A stretch of DNA of 26,143 nucleotides from Bacteroidota bacterium. GTDB taxonomy: Bacteria > Bacteroidota > Bacteroidia > Flavobacteriales_F > PHOS-HE28. Location of the stretch: contig JAEZCB010000140.1 of the NCBI GenBank assembly GCA_023412755.1, forward strand, positions 1-26,143, read 5' to 3'. The first letter of the stretch is position 1. Each line of letters starts with the position of its first letter. The notes beneath the pieces are model-generated. The model was not told the origin of the DNA. It worked only from the letters and a program-made list of their open reading frames with translations, and made no database searches. Of the stretch, positions 6,255-13,988 are shown piece by piece. A program made the position numbers and the translations under genes.

Positions 6255-6998
6255 ATGGGCCGCATTTTCGAGAAACGCAAACACAAGATCTTCGCCCGCA
6301 ATGCGAAGCTGAGCAAACTCTTCACCCGCATTGGCAAGGAGATCGCCATGGCCGTGAAGGCCGGCGGTCCTAATCCCGAAGCCAATTCCCGGTTGAAGGT
6401 GGCCATCCAGAACGCCCGAGGCATGAACATGCCCAAGGACAATGTGGATCGTGCGATCAAGAAGGCCGCCGGAGGCGAAGAGGCCGATTATCAGGAAGTG
6501 ACGTACGAGGGTTATGCGCCCGGTGGGGTGGCCATTTTCGTAGAGGCCGCGACCAACAATGTGAATCGTACGGTGAGCAATGTGCGCAGCTTCTTCACCA
6601 AATGCAATGGCAACCTGGGCACTAGCGGATCACTGGGCCACATCTTCGAGCGCAAGGCTGAATTCGTGGTCGAGAACGCGGCGCTGAAGGGGAAGGATCC
6701 AGACGAGTTCGAGATGGAAGTGATCGATGGTGGTGCCGATGATGTGGTGCGTGATGAAGAAGGATTCATCATCTACGCGCCCTTTCAGGCATTCGGGCAG
6801 ATGCAGCAGAAGCTGGATGAACTGGGGGTGGAGGTGAAGAGCGCGGAGTTGAAGCGCTTCCCGCTCGTTACTGCCCCGGCTGATCTGGAAACCGCGAAGA
6901 ATGTGCTGAAACTTGTGGATCTGCTTGAGGAGGATGAGGACGTGAACTCCGTGTACCACAACATGGACCTCACGGAAGAGGTTGAGGCGCAACTCTGA
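6255..6998 (+). CDS. yebC: YebC/PmpR family protein
   Basis: This 247-residue protein is full length for the YebC/PmpR family, a cytoplasmic protein described both as a DNA-binding regulator and as a factor that helps ribosomes through difficult stretches. The N-terminus MGRIFEKRKHKIFARNAKLSKLFTRIGKEI is the variant seen in Bacteroidota, in place of the MAGHSKWANIKHRK of proteobacteria. Family signatures follow: NPEANSRLKVAIQNARGMNMPKDNVDRAIKKA, YEGYAPGGVAIFVEAATNNVNRTVSNVR and GSLGHIFERKAEF. The acidic C-terminus (LLEEDEDVNSVYHNMD) is also typical. The ATG at 6255 begins the conserved N-terminus. A possible promoter is TTG at 6220-6222 with CATCCTTC at 6242-6249, 19 bases apart. The gene converges on the sensor kinase at 7008 with 9 bases between. 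Confidence 0.95.
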   Translation: MGRIFEKRKHKIFARNAKLSKLFTRIGKEIAMAVKAGGPNPEANSRLKVAIQNARGMNMPKDNVDRAIKKAAGGEEADYQEVTYEGYAPGGVAIFVEAATNNVNRTVSNVRSFFTKCNGNLGTSGSLGHIFERKAEFVVENAALKGKDPDEFEMEVIDGGADDVVRDEEGFIIYAPFQAFGQMQQKLDELGVEVKSAELKRFPLVTAPADLETAKNVLKLVDLLEEDEDVNSVYHNMDLTEEVEAQL

Positions 6999-7007
6999 CC
7001 CGTATCG

Positions 7008-8957
7008 TCAAGGGCGCCGCACCAACGGCCGCTCTTCCTTTTCCAACGTCTTGAAGCGGATATGGTAGCGTGTACCATCAGTACCGCCCTCCACCGTCAT
7101 TCGGCCATTGAGTTGTTCCACAAGGCTTTCAATAAGTGAGACGCCAAGCGTGGATCCATCGCCGTTCTGCTTTTCGATAGGGATACCCACCCCATCATCC
7201 AGGTAAAGCAGGTCGAATTCCTTTTCATGCACCCGATGGATGGCCAGGTCGATCCGGCCGTTCTCCCTGCCCTGGAAGGCGTGTTTGAAAGAATTGGTGA
7301 TCAATTCGTTGAGCAGCAGACCCAGTGGCACCATGGTATGCAGGTCCAGCATCAGATCATCATCGATATCCGTGCGGTAGGTGATCCTTTCCCCCACATC
7401 ATTCAAGGTCACCAGTTCCGCGAACAGTTCATGGATGTAATGCCCTACGTCCAGCATGGACAGTTCGTCTCCCTTATAAAGCTTCTCATGGATCAGGGCC
7501 ATGGATGTGACCCGGCTCTGGCTTTGGTCGAAGGCATGCTGCAGTCGCTCATCCGCTATGGTGCCGGCTTGTAGCCGGAGCAGGCTGGCCACCACCTGCA
7601 GGTTGTTCTTCACCCGGTGGTGCATTTCCTTGATCAGGAGGTGGATCCGCTCATTCGCCTGCTCTATTTTCTTCTTTTCCTCCTGGAGCGCCTGCGTCTG
7701 TTCCATATCCCGGAGCTTCGCCGCCTTCAGGTTCTCCTTCATGCGAAGCAGGGCATTCCCCAGCACATCCTGCGGCCCCCGCACGGTGACATACGTATCG
7801 TAGTTACCCTTGCCGATGGCCTCGGCACTACTGGCCAGGGAACGGATATTGTCGATCATGCCATTGAACGAGAGGGCCATCTGCCCGATCTCGTCCTGGG
7901 AGTTCACCGGCACGGTCGCACGCACATCGCCCATGGACAGTGAGCGTGCCGCATGGGCCACTTCATTCACCGTGTTCCGTACGCCACGCATCACCACGAA
8001 GCCCATAACTGTTACTGCGCCCACCACACCGATCAAGGCGGCGAGCACGATGAACAGGCGGATACGCGCATCCCTGGAATTCGCTGCGGTGTTCTCCTCG
8101 ATCAATTCCAGTGAATGGTCCTCCACCATCTTCAACTTTTCCAATGCACGGAGTGAAAGTTCCCACCATTGCTGTGCGGCTATGGTGTTCCTGTCCAACA
8201 TGCGGCGCTCCTTCACGGTGCCAATGATGGAACGCATGAAATTCACATCGGGTCCCTGGAACACGTTCCGGTAAGTGTTCATCACTTCAGGCGGTGCATC
8301 GCGTTCAAAGAGGAAAACGTTGGCCTCGTATTGCGATATCTGTTCGCTGAGGTCGGCCAATTCAGCATGGTCCAGATCCATGTCTTTAAGGCCTATGCTG
8401 AGTTTATCCCGCACCACACTCAGGGCTTCCTTTGCGTTGAGCAGCCGCAGGTGTGCATAGAAGCGGTCCTTCGTTTCCGGATCCAGGGCAAGCCTGCCCA
8501 CCCGGCCCAATTCCTCGAGAAGAGCGTTGTCCATGGCACGGTATGTCCTGGACACGCTTGTGGGATCGGTGCGTCGCTCAAGCACCCGTTCCCGCAGGAT
8601 GTGCAGGCCATTGAAGGAACCTTGTTCCTCCAGCGGAATGGCATTGGCGGTGGCGGAATTCTGCAGTGCCGAGATCGCTTCATCCGTCTGTACATGCTGT
8701 AGACGCAGTTTCACCTGGGTCATGGCCTGCCCCGTGAGGTAACCTACCGAATAGGCGCTTTCCCGTTGCACCTGGTGCATCACATTGGAGAACAGACTCA
8801 TGCGCTCGGATTGCGTCTTGATGTACTCATAGACCTGACTGCGTTTCAGGTTGGAGTCCACCAGCTTGCTGATCAGCAGTACCATCCCGATCACCGGAAT
8901 GCCCAGCGTGAACATGAATTTCGTACGAACGGGAAGGTCGGCGAAGCGCCACTGCAT
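7008..8957 (-). CDS. membrane sensor histidine kinase with NIT-like sensor, HAMP and HisKA_2 domains
   Basis: This is a 649-residue kinase. The first transmembrane helix is at about residues 14-33. The periplasmic region (34-298) is all-helical and begins with MHQVQRESAYSVGYLTGQ, resembling the Q-x-E-R-x-x-S-x-G-Y-L motif of NIT nitrate/nitrite-sensing domains. The second helix is at 301-324. A HAMP domain follows at about 325-378 (VNSQDEIGQMALSFNGMI), then a coiled-coil linker (405-440). The HisKA_2 motif EMHHRVKNNLQ has the likely phosphorylated His447. The ATP-binding domain shows the N box at Asn555 (NELITNSFKHAF), DDGVGIP (587-593) and GSTLGVSLI. No response regulator is adjacent, so it is an orphan here and its partner lies elsewhere. 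The NIT call is based on one motif and topology; nitrate as the ligand is inference. A TAAATTGG element lies 6 bases before the ATG (8964-8971). Confidence 0.9.
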   Translation of the reverse strand: MQWRFADLPVRTKFMFTLGIPVIGMVLLISKLVDSNLKRSQVYEYIKTQSERMSLFSNVMHQVQRESAYSVGYLTGQAMTQVKLRLQHVQTDEAISALQNSATANAIPLEEQGSFNGLHILRERVLERRTDPTSVSRTYRAMDNALLEELGRVGRLALDPETKDRFYAHLRLLNAKEALSVVRDKLSIGLKDMDLDHAELADLSEQISQYEANVFLFERDAPPEVMNTYRNVFQGPDVNFMRSIIGTVKERRMLDRNTIAAQQWWELSLRALEKLKMVEDHSLELIEENTAANSRDARIRLFIVLAALIGVVGAVTVMGFVVMRGVRNTVNEVAHAARSLSMGDVRATVPVNSQDEIGQMALSFNGMIDNIRSLASSAEAIGKGNYDTYVTVRGPQDVLGNALLRMKENLKAAKLRDMEQTQALQEEKKKIEQANERIHLLIKEMHHRVKNNLQVVASLLRLQAGTIADERLQHAFDQSQSRVTSMALIHEKLYKGDELSMLDVGHYIHELFAELVTLNDVGERITYRTDIDDDLMLDLHTMVPLGLLLNELITNSFKHAFQGRENGRIDLAIHRVHEKEFDLLYLDDGVGIPIEKQNGDGSTLGVSLIESLVEQLNGRMTVEGGTDGTRYHIRFKTLEKEERPLVRRP

Positions 8958-9050
8958 GGCGCACCAATTTACACATTACATATTGCCCCATGCCTGCTCC
9001 CACGATGGATGGGGTGTAATTTGGCACCCCTTCGCACATGCGAGCCCGCC

Positions 9051-10622
9051 ATGAAGACCGCCGAGATCCAACATACGAGCATGAAGGAGCACCTGGAGAA
9101 GCTGGATGCATCCAATACAAAAGCGCTGGAAGGAGGTGGCCCGGATCGGATCGCCGCACAACATAAGAAGGGTAAACTCACCGCTCGTGAAAGGATCGAT
9201 CTGCTGCTTGATGAAGGTTCCTTCCAGGAGATCGGCAGGCTGGTCACCCACCGGAGCAGCAATTTCGGACTGGAAAAGCAGAAGTTCCTGGGTGATGGAG
9301 TGGTAACCGGCTATGGCACCATCGATGGCCGCACCGTGTATGTGTTCTCACAGGATTTCACCGTGCTTGGCGGTTCCCTGGCAGAAGCCCATGCCGCGAA
9401 GATCTGCCGCATCATGGACCTGGCCATGCGCAGTGGCGCACCGGTCATCGGCCTCAACGACAGCGGGGGTGCCCGTATCCAGGAAGGTGTGGTCTCACTC
9501 GCCGGTTACGCGGATATTTTCTATCGGAATGTGCGCGCGAGCGGTGTGATCCCCCAGATCAGTGCCATCCTCGGCCCCTGTGCAGGTGGAGCTGTCTACA
9601 GTCCTGCGCTAACGGATCTCGTGCTCATGACACAAGGCACCAGTTACATGTTCGTTACCGGTCCTAATGTGGTGAAGACGGTGACCCACGAGGAAGTGAG
9701 CAGCGAGGACCTGGGTGGTGCGAACACGCACGCGAGCAAAAGCGGGGTGGCACATTTCACGGCGGCCAATGAACTGGAAGGGATCAAGGCATTAAGGCGC
9801 CTGGTATCCTACATACCCAGCAATTGTGAGGAAGATCCACCGGTGGTGCCGTTCATCCTGGGTGATGAAACGCGACCTGCATTGAACAACATTATTCCGG
9901 ATAACCCCAACCAGCCTTATGATATCCGCGAAGTATTGAACGCCGTCATCGATCCCGGGAGCAGTATGGAAGTGCATGCGGAATATGCCCGCAACATGGT
10001 GGTAGGCTTCGCGCGCGTGGCAGGCCATACGGTGGGTTGCGTGGCCAACCAACCGGCTGTGCTTGCGGGGGTGCTGGATATCGATGCAAGCATCAAGGCC
10101 GCCAGGTTCGTACGTTTTTGCGATTCATTCAACATTCCACTACTCGTCTTCGTGGATGTGCCGGGTTTCCTGCCGGGAACGGACCAGGAATGGAGGGGGA
10201 TAATAAACCATGGTGCCAAGCTGCTCTACGCATTCAGCGAAGCCACGGTGCCAAGGATCACGGTGATCACACGCAAGGCCTACGGCGGTGCATATGATGT
10301 GATGAATTCAAAGCACATCGGCGCGGACATGAACTATGCGTGGCCGAGTGCTGAGATCGCGGTGATGGGAGCCAAGGGTGCGGCGGAGATCATCTTTAAG
10401 AACGAGATCGCGAAAGCGGATGATCCGCAGGCGAAGCACCGGGAGAAAGAGGAGGAGTACCGTGAGCAATTCGCCAATCCGTACGAGGCCGCTTCCCGGG
10501 GTTTTGTGGATGAGGTGATCAGGCCCAGTGAAACCAGGAAGAAGATAATAGCCGCACTGGAGATGCTTCGGAATAAGGTGGATACCCTGCCCAGAAAGAA
10601 GCACGGTAACATCCCTCTTTGA
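9051..10622 (+). CDS. pccB: acyl-CoA carboxylase beta (carboxyltransferase) subunit, propionyl-CoA carboxylase type
   Basis: This 523-residue protein transfers a carboxyl group between biotin and an acyl-CoA, most likely propionyl-CoA/methylmalonyl-CoA. Both crotonase-like halves are present. The N-terminal half shows GKLTARERIDLLLDEGSF, NDSGGARIQEGV and GPCAGGAVYSPAL; the C-terminal half shows FVDVPGFLPGTDQEWRGIINHGAKLLYAF and RKAYGGAYDVM. It ends in RKKHGNIPL, a common tail of PccB/MmdA proteins. The ATG at 9051 is chosen because homology begins there; upstream codons to 8766 run antisense into the kinase gene. No biotin carboxylase, biotin carrier or decarboxylase membrane subunit is adjacent, so it cannot be assigned from context to a biosynthetic carboxylase or to a sodium-pumping decarboxylase. 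Its family membership is certain and its substrate probable. Confidence 0.93.
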   Translation: MKTAEIQHTSMKEHLEKLDASNTKALEGGGPDRIAAQHKKGKLTARERIDLLLDEGSFQEIGRLVTHRSSNFGLEKQKFLGDGVVTGYGTIDGRTVYVFSQDFTVLGGSLAEAHAAKICRIMDLAMRSGAPVIGLNDSGGARIQEGVVSLAGYADIFYRNVRASGVIPQISAILGPCAGGAVYSPALTDLVLMTQGTSYMFVTGPNVVKTVTHEEVSSEDLGGANTHASKSGVAHFTAANELEGIKALRRLVSYIPSNCEEDPPVVPFILGDETRPALNNIIPDNPNQPYDIREVLNAVIDPGSSMEVHAEYARNMVVGFARVAGHTVGCVANQPAVLAGVLDIDASIKAARFVRFCDSFNIPLLVFVDVPGFLPGTDQEWRGIINHGAKLLYAFSEATVPRITVITRKAYGGAYDVMNSKHIGADMNYAWPSAEIAVMGAKGAAEIIFKNEIAKADDPQAKHREKEEEYREQFANPYEAASRGFVDEVIRPSETRKKIIAALEMLRNKVDTLPRKKHGNIPL

Positions 10623-10685
10623 GCAGTACCATACATGGCACCATTGTTGAGAACGGGCTAACTTGCCCTCCATCTTTACGCGAAC

Positions 10686-11321
10686 ATGAGCATGAACATC
10701 TTGTTGGCCACCATGGCCGCCACTGTAGCCCTTGCGCTACCGCATGACCCATTGAAGGACCTCAACCTCGGTGATACCGCACCGAAGCTGGACCACGCAC
10801 TTGCCGACGTTTCCGGGAAACAGGTCACCCTTAAGGATGTGGCCGGTGAAAAGGGGCTCTTGGTGATCTTCACAAGCAACAATTGTCCATTCGTGGTGGG
10901 TTCGGATGCCGGTGCCGGCTGGGAAGGGCGCTACCCTGAATTGCATGCCTTCAGCAAGCGGCTTGGCGTGGGCATGGCCCTGATCAATAGCAACCATACC
11001 ACCCGCGATAAGGGCGAATCCATGTCCGATATGCAAAAGCGGTTTGAGGAGAAGGGTTACGCCGGGCTGTATTTGTTGGACGAGAACAGCACCATGGCCG
11101 ATGCGTTCGCGGCACGCACCACGCCCCATGTCTTCCTGTTCGATTCGAATATGAAGCTGGTGTACAAGGGTGCCATAGATGACAGTATGGCGGATCCCGA
11201 TGCGGTGAAGGAGCCCTGGTTGCGCAATGCGCTAACGGCGTTGAACGAAGGAAAGCCCATCGATCCGGCCACTACTCGGAACATCGGCTGTAGTATCAAG
11301 CGGGTGGCCCACAAGCACTGA
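10686..11321 (+). CDS. secreted thioredoxin-like / peroxiredoxin-like protein
   Basis: This 211-residue protein begins with a hydrophobic leader (MNILLATMAATVALAL), suggesting export, followed by a redoxin fold: LGDTAPKLDHALADVSGKQVTLKDVAGEKGLLVIFTSNNCPFV. Cys67 in the NNCPFV motif, and Cys202 in the C-terminal IGCSIK motif, match the PRX-like subgroup in which a CxxC is replaced by C-P-F/Y-V and a GCSIK tail is conserved. The segment ARTTPHVFLFD contains the cis-proline typical of thioredoxins. A periplasmic redox role is likely; the substrate is unknown. It is probably its own unit: CATCTTTA at 10671-10678 preceded by TTG at 10647-10649 is a possible promoter, and a strong terminator follows at 11340. 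Confidence 0.85.
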   Translation: MSMNILLATMAATVALALPHDPLKDLNLGDTAPKLDHALADVSGKQVTLKDVAGEKGLLVIFTSNNCPFVVGSDAGAGWEGRYPELHAFSKRLGVGMALINSNHTTRDKGESMSDMQKRFEEKGYAGLYLLDENSTMADAFAARTTPHVFLFDSNMKLVYKGAIDDSMADPDAVKEPWLRNALTALNEGKPIDPATTRNIGCSIKRVAHKH

Positions 11322-11339
11322 TCCTTGCGATCACTGGAT

Positions 11340-11380
11340 AACGCCGCGTCCCGCTGGGGATGCGGCGTTGTTCATTTGTT
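11340..11380 (+). terminator. strong rho-independent terminator
   Basis: AACGCCGC (11340-11347) pairs perfectly with GCGGCGTT (11362-11369). Inner TCCC/GGGA and one G-U pair extend the stem to 13 bp around a GCTG loop. GTTCATTTGTT follows. It lies 18 bases after the redoxin stop and before the purD promoter region. Confidence 0.85.
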
Positions 11381-11414
11381 GAAAAGAAACTTTCGGTCCC
11401 CGGCACGTGGATCT

Positions 11415-11422
11415 TTCCTTTG
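11415..11422 (+). promoter_or_regulatory. Bacteroidota-type -7 element of purD
   Basis: TTCCTTTG differs at one base from the TAnnTTTG consensus. TTTC at 11391-11394 sits 20 bases upstream, near the expected -33 position. The ATG of purD is 16 bases downstream, implying a very short leader. Confidence 0.45.
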
Positions 11423-11438
11423 TGCAAAGACGATCGAA

Positions 11439-12755
11439 ATGAATGTCCTGTTGATCGGTGGTGGCGGCCGCGAACATGCGCTGGCCTGGAAGATCGCCCA
11501 AAGTTCACTGCTGGATGAGCTGTATGTGGCTCCTGGAAATCCCGGCACAGTGAGGCATGGCCGCAATGTGGACCTGGACCTGAAGGATCAAAAAGGGTTG
11601 CGCCGCTTCCTGCTGGAAAAGAACATCAGCATGGTGGTGGTCGGCCCGGAAGGGCCACTGGTGGATGGCCTGCATGATCGGATCGCCGATGATCCGCAGT
11701 TGCAGGGGAAGGTCACCGTGATCGGGCCCCGGCAGCAGGCGGCGATGCTGGAAGGAAGCAAGGATTTCGCCAAGGAGTTCATGTTCCGCCATAACATCCC
11801 AACCGCGGCACATCGCACCTTCCAGCGTGGGCAGTTGAAGGAGGCCATCGAGCACCTGGATCGCATGCAACCACCATACGTGATCAAGGCGGATGGATTG
11901 GCCGCCGGCAAGGGGGTAGTGATCACGAGCGACAGGAAAGAGGCGGAGCGCGTGCTGGAACGCATGCTTTCCGGCAAGGAATTCGGCGCCGCCGGTGAGA
12001 AGGTGGTGCTCGAGCAATACCTGAAGGGCATGGAACTCTCCGCTTTCCTTATCACGGATGGCACCGCCTTCAAGATGCTCCCCGCCGCAAAGGATCACAA
12101 ACGCATCGGCGATGGCGACAGAGGCCCCAACACTGGGGGCATGGGTGCTGTTTCTCCTGCGCCGTTCGCGGACAAGGATCTGATGCAGAAGGTGCATGAT
12201 CGTATCGCGGCGCCCACCATAAGAGGATTGCAGAAGGAGGGCATCCCCTATAGCGGATTCATCTTCATGGGGCTCATGGTGATGAACAATGAACCCTATG
12301 TGATCGAATACAATGTGCGCCTTGGCGATCCGGAGGCACAGTGCATCCTGCCACGGTTGCGCACCGATCTGCTTGACCTTTTCGAGGGGATCGCGTCAGG
12401 TACATTGAGTGAACGCCACGTGGATGTGGATGATCGTACGGCAGTGACGGTGGTACTTGCTTCGGAAGGTTATCCTGGAAGCTACGAAGAAGGGAAGGTG
12501 ATCGTAGGCATGGACATGGTCAGGGATGCCTATGTGTTCCAGGCCGGCACCCAACTAACGAAGGAAGGAGAACTGGTCACGGCCGGAGGACGGGTGATGG
12601 CTGTCACGGCTTTCGGCAAGGATCTGGAACAGGCCATGGCCGCGGCTTATAGGAATGTGCCCTTGATCGCCTTCGAGGGCCGCACCTTCCGGAGTGACAT
12701 AGGTAAGGACCTGGTGAAGGTGACCACACCCCGTGGTGCGCAACAGCAGGTCTGA
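11439..12755 (+). CDS. purD: phosphoribosylamine--glycine ligase (GAR synthetase)
   Basis: This 438-residue protein ligates glycine to 5-phosphoribosylamine with ATP, the second step of purine synthesis, in the cytoplasm. It has the full family length and motifs: MNVLLIGGGGREHALAWKIAQS at the N-terminus, GPEGPLVDGL (about residue 68), the ATP-grasp lysine and loop KADGLAAGKGVVI (about 150), GDRGPNTGGMGAVSPAP (about 225-240) and NVRLGDPEAQCILPRL (about 292). The ATG at 11439 directly precedes the nucleotide-binding strand; the open frame upstream to 11325 reads through the terminator and is not coding. No other pur gene is in the window. It converges on the DUF6341-like gene, with stops 7 bases apart. 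Confidence 0.97.
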   Translation: MNVLLIGGGGREHALAWKIAQSSLLDELYVAPGNPGTVRHGRNVDLDLKDQKGLRRFLLEKNISMVVVGPEGPLVDGLHDRIADDPQLQGKVTVIGPRQQAAMLEGSKDFAKEFMFRHNIPTAAHRTFQRGQLKEAIEHLDRMQPPYVIKADGLAAGKGVVITSDRKEAERVLERMLSGKEFGAAGEKVVLEQYLKGMELSAFLITDGTAFKMLPAAKDHKRIGDGDRGPNTGGMGAVSPAPFADKDLMQKVHDRIAAPTIRGLQKEGIPYSGFIFMGLMVMNNEPYVIEYNVRLGDPEAQCILPRLRTDLLDLFEGIASGTLSERHVDVDDRTAVTVVLASEGYPGSYEEGKVIVGMDMVRDAYVFQAGTQLTKEGELVTAGGRVMAVTAFGKDLEQAMAAAYRNVPLIAFEGRTFRSDIGKDLVKVTTPRGAQQQV

Positions 12756-12762
12756 TGAAAGC

Positions 12763-12942
12763 TCAGATCATGGTGCCCCGGCGGCGGGCATTATCGCTGT
12801 AGCGCTTCTGCAGGTAAAGCCAATAGAAGAACCCGAACGTAAGCAGCAAGGATATAACGATGACCGGAAGCCATTCCAGGGCAACGATGAACGCGAAGGT
12901 GGCTTCCAGGAAATGGCCTATGCCAAAGAAGATCTTGTACAT
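12763..12942 (-). CDS. DUF6341-like small membrane protein
   Basis: This 59-residue protein (MYKIFFGIGHFLEATFAFIV...) has a short amphipathic N-terminal part, one clear hydrophobic helix (about residues 24-44, PVIVISLLLTFGFFYWLYL) and a basic, polar tail (QKRYSDNARRRGTMI). The pattern of a short N-terminus, LE-W before the helix, and YW plus a basic tail resembles DUF6341, a small family that I recall lying beside purD and DUF6427 in Flavobacteriia. I chose the ATG at 12942 rather than the longer frame from 13014 because a perfect TATCTTTG promoter element lies at 12965-12972, which would be inside the longer version, and because that version overlaps the divergent DUF6427 gene. Function is unknown. 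Confidence 0.7.
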   Translation of the reverse strand: MYKIFFGIGHFLEATFAFIVALEWLPVIVISLLLTFGFFYWLYLQKRYSDNARRRGTMI

Positions 12943-12964
12943 CGGGAGGTCGCTTGATCTCGGG

Positions 12965-12972
12965 CAAAGATA
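12965..12972 (-). promoter_or_regulatory. Bacteroidota-type -7 element of the DUF6341-like gene
   Basis: TATCTTTG on the minus strand matches TAnnTTTG exactly and lies 22 bases upstream of the ATG at 12942. No clear TTG is seen at the -33 position. It supports the shorter start for this gene. Confidence 0.5.
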
Positions 12973-12988
12973 GACGAGCAGGGAGAAC

Positions 12989-13966
12989 ATGCTCACCAGC
13001 ATTTTCAGAAGCAATCAGCCAATTGTGCTCACTGGGTTGCTGGTGCTCGTACCCATGCTGTTCCTGCCGGCCTTCTTTAAACCGGTTCTGGTCCCTGGAC
13101 CGCATATGCCGTTGCAAGGTCTTGTGGCCATGGCTGCCGCGGAGAGGCCATGGCTACAGGGTACCCTGGTATTGCTGGTTGTAATGCTGGTGGCCACGCA
13201 ACTTTCCGTCCTCGTCAATGATGCGGAGCTGCTGGACAGGCCGATGTATCTGCCGGCACTGATCTTTCCGATCCTGCTCGCCGCGTTCGGACCATCGGCT
13301 CCACTCGAACCTACGCTGTTGGGTATGCCTTTCGTGCTGTCATCGCTTCGGCGCACCTGGACCATGAGCAATACAGGCACTGTCATGTCCACTGTGTTCG
13401 ATGCGGGTATGCTCATGGGCATCGCATCCATGTTCTACCTGCCTTACGCCTTCCTTCTGGTGGTGATCTGGGCCTCCGTTTCCGTGATCCGGCCTTTCCA
13501 GTGGCGGGAGTATGTGGTGCCATTGATGGGCCATCTTGTGGTGTTCTATTTCGCCTGGGCCATGGTAGAACTCGCTGGATCGGAATGGCGCCCTTTGCTC
13601 ACGATCATCCCATCCCATCTGGATCATCCCTCCATAGGCACGGTTTCCGATTCGCAACGGATACTGCTGGGCATGGTGTTGGCCGGGGTTCTTCCTGTGG
13701 GCATACTTTCCTATTCACGGAGTTACCGGCGCGGGATCATGCGGCAGAAGAATCTGCTGTCCTCTTTTCTGGCCGTTACCGCCGCATTCGGGATCCTGCT
13801 CTTATTCGCCTGGTTCCTTACCGGCGTGCTTCCGCCGGTGTTGCTGGCGCTACCCCTGGTGATCTTCACCGCGCACGCATTCCAAGGCACCAAACGGGCA
13901 TGGGTGGGAGAATCCGTGGTATTCTCCCTGCTCATCCTGGCCCTTTGGGCACAATGGGGATGGTAA
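12989..13966 (+). CDS. DUF6427-like multi-pass membrane protein
   Basis: This 325-residue, very hydrophobic protein has about eight to ten predicted transmembrane helices, for example GLLVLVPMLFLPAF, GTLVLLVVMLVATQLSVLV, FLLVVIWASVSVI, AAFGILLLFAWFLTGVLPPVLLALPLVIFTA and VVFSLLILALWAQW. The N-terminus MLTSIFRSNQP resembles the start of DUF6427 proteins (M-x-T-S-I/F-F-x-K-S-x-P), and the neighbouring purD and DUF6341-like genes fit that family's usual context. I also see the loop FQWREYVVPLMGHLVVFYFAW. Function is unknown; no transport or enzyme motif was recognised. It is divergent from the DUF6341-like gene, with 46 bases between starts, and converges on pepP with 22 bases between stops. Confidence 0.78.
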   Translation: MLTSIFRSNQPIVLTGLLVLVPMLFLPAFFKPVLVPGPHMPLQGLVAMAAAERPWLQGTLVLLVVMLVATQLSVLVNDAELLDRPMYLPALIFPILLAAFGPSAPLEPTLLGMPFVLSSLRRTWTMSNTGTVMSTVFDAGMLMGIASMFYLPYAFLLVVIWASVSVIRPFQWREYVVPLMGHLVVFYFAWAMVELAGSEWRPLLTIIPSHLDHPSIGTVSDSQRILLGMVLAGVLPVGILSYSRSYRRGIMRQKNLLSSFLAVTAAFGILLLFAWFLTGVLPPVLLALPLVIFTAHAFQGTKRAWVGESVVFSLLILALWAQWGW

Positions 13967-13988
13967 CGATCCCCTTGGCTCTTCCAAT

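Noticed and set aside
8766..9050. 95-residue N-terminal extension of the carboxylase
   Set aside because: It is antisense to the kinase gene, has no homology-like features, and the family begins at the ATG at 9051.
12943..13014. 24-residue extension of the DUF6341-like protein
   Set aside because: It overlaps the divergent DUF6427-like gene and contains the TATCTTTG promoter element.
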